Assembly: GCA_041652635.1 (NCBI GenBank)
Contig: JBAZGW010000003.1
Span: 1 to 51,573 of the forward strand
Length of the DNA stretch: 51,573 bases
From: Undivivens sp041652635
GTDB lineage: Bacteria; Omnitrophota; Gorgyraeia; Gygaellales; Profunditerraquicolaceae
Reading direction: 5' to 3'
Both the position numbers and the translations under genes were made by a program. Each line of letters begins with the position of its first letter. The stretch's first letter is position 1. The notes beneath the pieces are model-generated. The model searched no databases, had not been told where the DNA came from, and saw only the letters and a list, made by a program, of their open reading frames with translations. Shown here one piece after another: positions 50,457-51,573 of this stretch.

Positions 50457-51185
50457 ATGATGCTTGAAGTTAAAGACCTCAGCGTGGATATTTCCGGGCA
50501 GCACATCCTTCAGGGCGTGAGTATGCATATACGCAAAGGGGAAGTGGTGGTCTTGTTCGGGCCCAACGGCAGCGGTAAAAGCACGTTGTTGAAAGCCCTG
50601 ATGGGGTTTGAGGGATACTCCGTGACCACGGGCGAGATCCTTCTGAAAGGCGTAAAGATAGAAGGTCTTCCTATGGAGGAAAGAGTGAAGCTCGGGATCG
50701 GGTTGATGTATCAGCATCCTCCGCAGGTGCGCGGCGTCAAACTGGCCCAGATAGCCGGGCGTCTTAACGCGGACGCTTCCTTGGTGGAGGCAATGGCTGA
50801 TAAATTGTCTTTATCGGCCCACCTCCAAAGGGATATCAATATGGGGTTCTCCGGGGGAGAAATGAAACGCTCGGAGCTTTTTCAGCTGATACTGCAGGAT
50901 CCCGACCTTTTGTTGCTGGATGAGCCGGAATCTGGAGTGGACCTGGAGAATATTTCGGTGATGGGCAGGGTGCTTAACGATTATTTGAAGAACGAAGGCA
51001 AATCGGCCTTGATCATAACCCACACCGGTTATATCCTTGATTATATAGACGCGAAAAAAGGCTGCGTGATGATCGACGGCAGGATGTGGTGCGTAGGCAG
51101 GCCCAAAGAGATATTCGAGAATATAAGGAACCGCGGTTACGATAAATGCATAGGATGCGATGACAGAGCAAAATCGGCGCGATAA
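50457..51185 (+). CDS. sufC: Fe-S cluster assembly ATPase SufC
   Basis: 242 residues, normal for SufC. ABC ATPase motifs: Walker A GPNGSGKST, Q-loop MYQHPPQVRGVK, signature FSGGEMKR and Walker B LLLLDEPESGVDLENI; the SGVD following Walker B is characteristic of SufC. SufC supplies energy for Fe-S cluster assembly on the SufB scaffold. It carries a C-terminal YDKCIGC. The RBS is GGAG. The next gene, sufB, starts inside it. Confidence 0.92.
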   Translation: MMLEVKDLSVDISGQHILQGVSMHIRKGEVVVLFGPNGSGKSTLLKALMGFEGYSVTTGEILLKGVKIEGLPMEERVKLGIGLMYQHPPQVRGVKLAQIAGRLNADASLVEAMADKLSLSAHLQRDINMGFSGGEMKRSELFQLILQDPDLLLLDEPESGVDLENISVMGRVLNDYLKNEGKSALIITHTGYILDYIDAKKGCVMIDGRMWCVGRPKEIFENIRNRGYDKCIGCDDRAKSAR

Positions 51186-51573
51186 CCTGGAAGAACGGGA
51201 CCGGGAAACGATCATTTCTTCGGGAATGGATTTTTCCGAGAAAGAACGTTCCGGAAGTTTCCTGCAGCAGGATTCCGGATTGATGTTCGCGCGTTCTCTT
51301 TCCGACGGACTGGAGATAATGGAGATACGGGAAGCCTTGAACAAGGACCCGGAGGCCGCCGCTTATTTCGGCGCCAACTTCCGCGCCGCCGGCAGGGATT
51401 TCGACAGGGAAACCGAAGGAGGTTATTTTATAAGAGTTAAACGCGGATATAGCATCGAGTTCCCCGTGCAGGCCTGCCTTTTCCTCAAGCAGCGCGGATT
51501 CAAGCAGAAAGTGCATAATCTTATCGTCGTGGAGGAAGGGGCAAAGGCGTATATAATAACTGGCTGTTCCGCC
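51160..51573 (+). CDS. sufB: SufB/SufD-family scaffold, 5' part (cut by window end)
   Basis: 138 codons open to the last base, starting at an ATG that overlaps the sufC end by 26 bases. GYFIRVKRGYSIEFPVQACL followed by HNLIVVEEGAKAYIITGCSA is the start of the beta-helix core of SufB, and the N-terminal region is short as in SufB of archaea and many anaerobes. With sufC just before it, this is the two-gene SufCB arrangement, without sufA, sufD, sufS or sufE in view. The rest lies downstream. Confidence 0.88.
   Translation, partial: MTEQNRRDNLEERDRETIISSGMDFSEKERSGSFLQQDSGLMFARSLSDGLEIMEIREALNKDPEAAAYFGANFRAAGRDFDRETEGGYFIRVKRGYSIEFPVQACLFLKQRGFKQKVHNLIVVEEGAKAYIITGCSA

Overview
The window looks like a contig from an uncultured diderm (Gram-negative) bacterium. 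It is about 50% G+C, densely coded and almost entirely on the plus strand. Outer-membrane genes (lnt, lpxL, an lptE-like gene, a bamD-like gene, tolC), type IV pilus genes, a recoded prfB and a two-gene sufC-sufB start all support this. The style (shortened versions of housekeeping proteins, B12-binding radical SAM plus YdjC-type deacetylase cassettes, SufBC without other suf genes) would suit Omnitrophota or a related PVC-type lineage, but that placement is inference. A run of ten Ns at 49886-49895 marks a scaffold join, so this is probably a metagenome or draft assembly.

Layout. 1-2449: end of a minor-pseudopilin operon. 2473-3480: class A beta-lactamase-fold serine hydrolase without the usual general base. 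3615-9996: TetR-regulated efflux operon (TetR, TolC, a very short adaptor, an RND permease split by a 1-base frameshift and lacking the TM4 Asp pair, then an HD-GYP protein). 10044-10478: divergent tRNA-Leu(CAA) and tRNA-Ala(GGC) genes. 10597-17934: ilvB, nfo, leuS, comEA, truncated comEC. 18291-21655: glycosyltransferase, methyltransferase, YdjC deacetylase and two decayed B12-binding radical SAM genes. 21696-27591: bamD-like, lptE-like, holA, rpsT (minus strand), murJ, uvrC, MGMT-like. 27699-36363: pilT-like, prfB, secA, lnt, PIG-L deacetylase, adenosine-specific kinase. 36634-45444: lpxL-like, bioY, small envelope proteins, HAD phosphatase, CsgG-like lipoprotein, a THX-like 26-aa protein, trpB2, a tRNA thiolase-like enzyme, AmrS. 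45490-51573: Ca-type P-ATPase, Cu-type P-ATPase across the assembly gap, sufC and the start of sufB.

The most unusual content is non-coding. Two families of short interspersed repeats occur. Family 1 has copies at 15944-16145 (inverted), 22651-22841 and 39320-39470, plus a fragment at 18201-18243. Its ends are bounded by a TTTATTC-like direct repeat. Two copies abut Rho-independent terminators and a third is inserted, in frame, between the n-region and h-region of the LptE lipoprotein signal peptide. Family 2 has copies at 12311-12494, 18022-18120 and 36411-36503 and is rich in inverted repeats. No CRISPR array, integrase, transposase or phage gene was seen.

Several enzymes lack expected catalytic residues or domains: Asn for the Walker B Glu in the PilT-like ATPase, Ser-Asn for the RND proton-relay Asp pair, Pro for the acid of the LpxL HX4(D/E) motif, no Glu166 equivalent in the beta-lactamase fold, no (HhH)2 domain in UvrC, no domain II in HolA, and no metallo-beta-lactamase domain in ComEC. 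This is either lineage-wide remodelling or local decay; comparison with relatives would tell.
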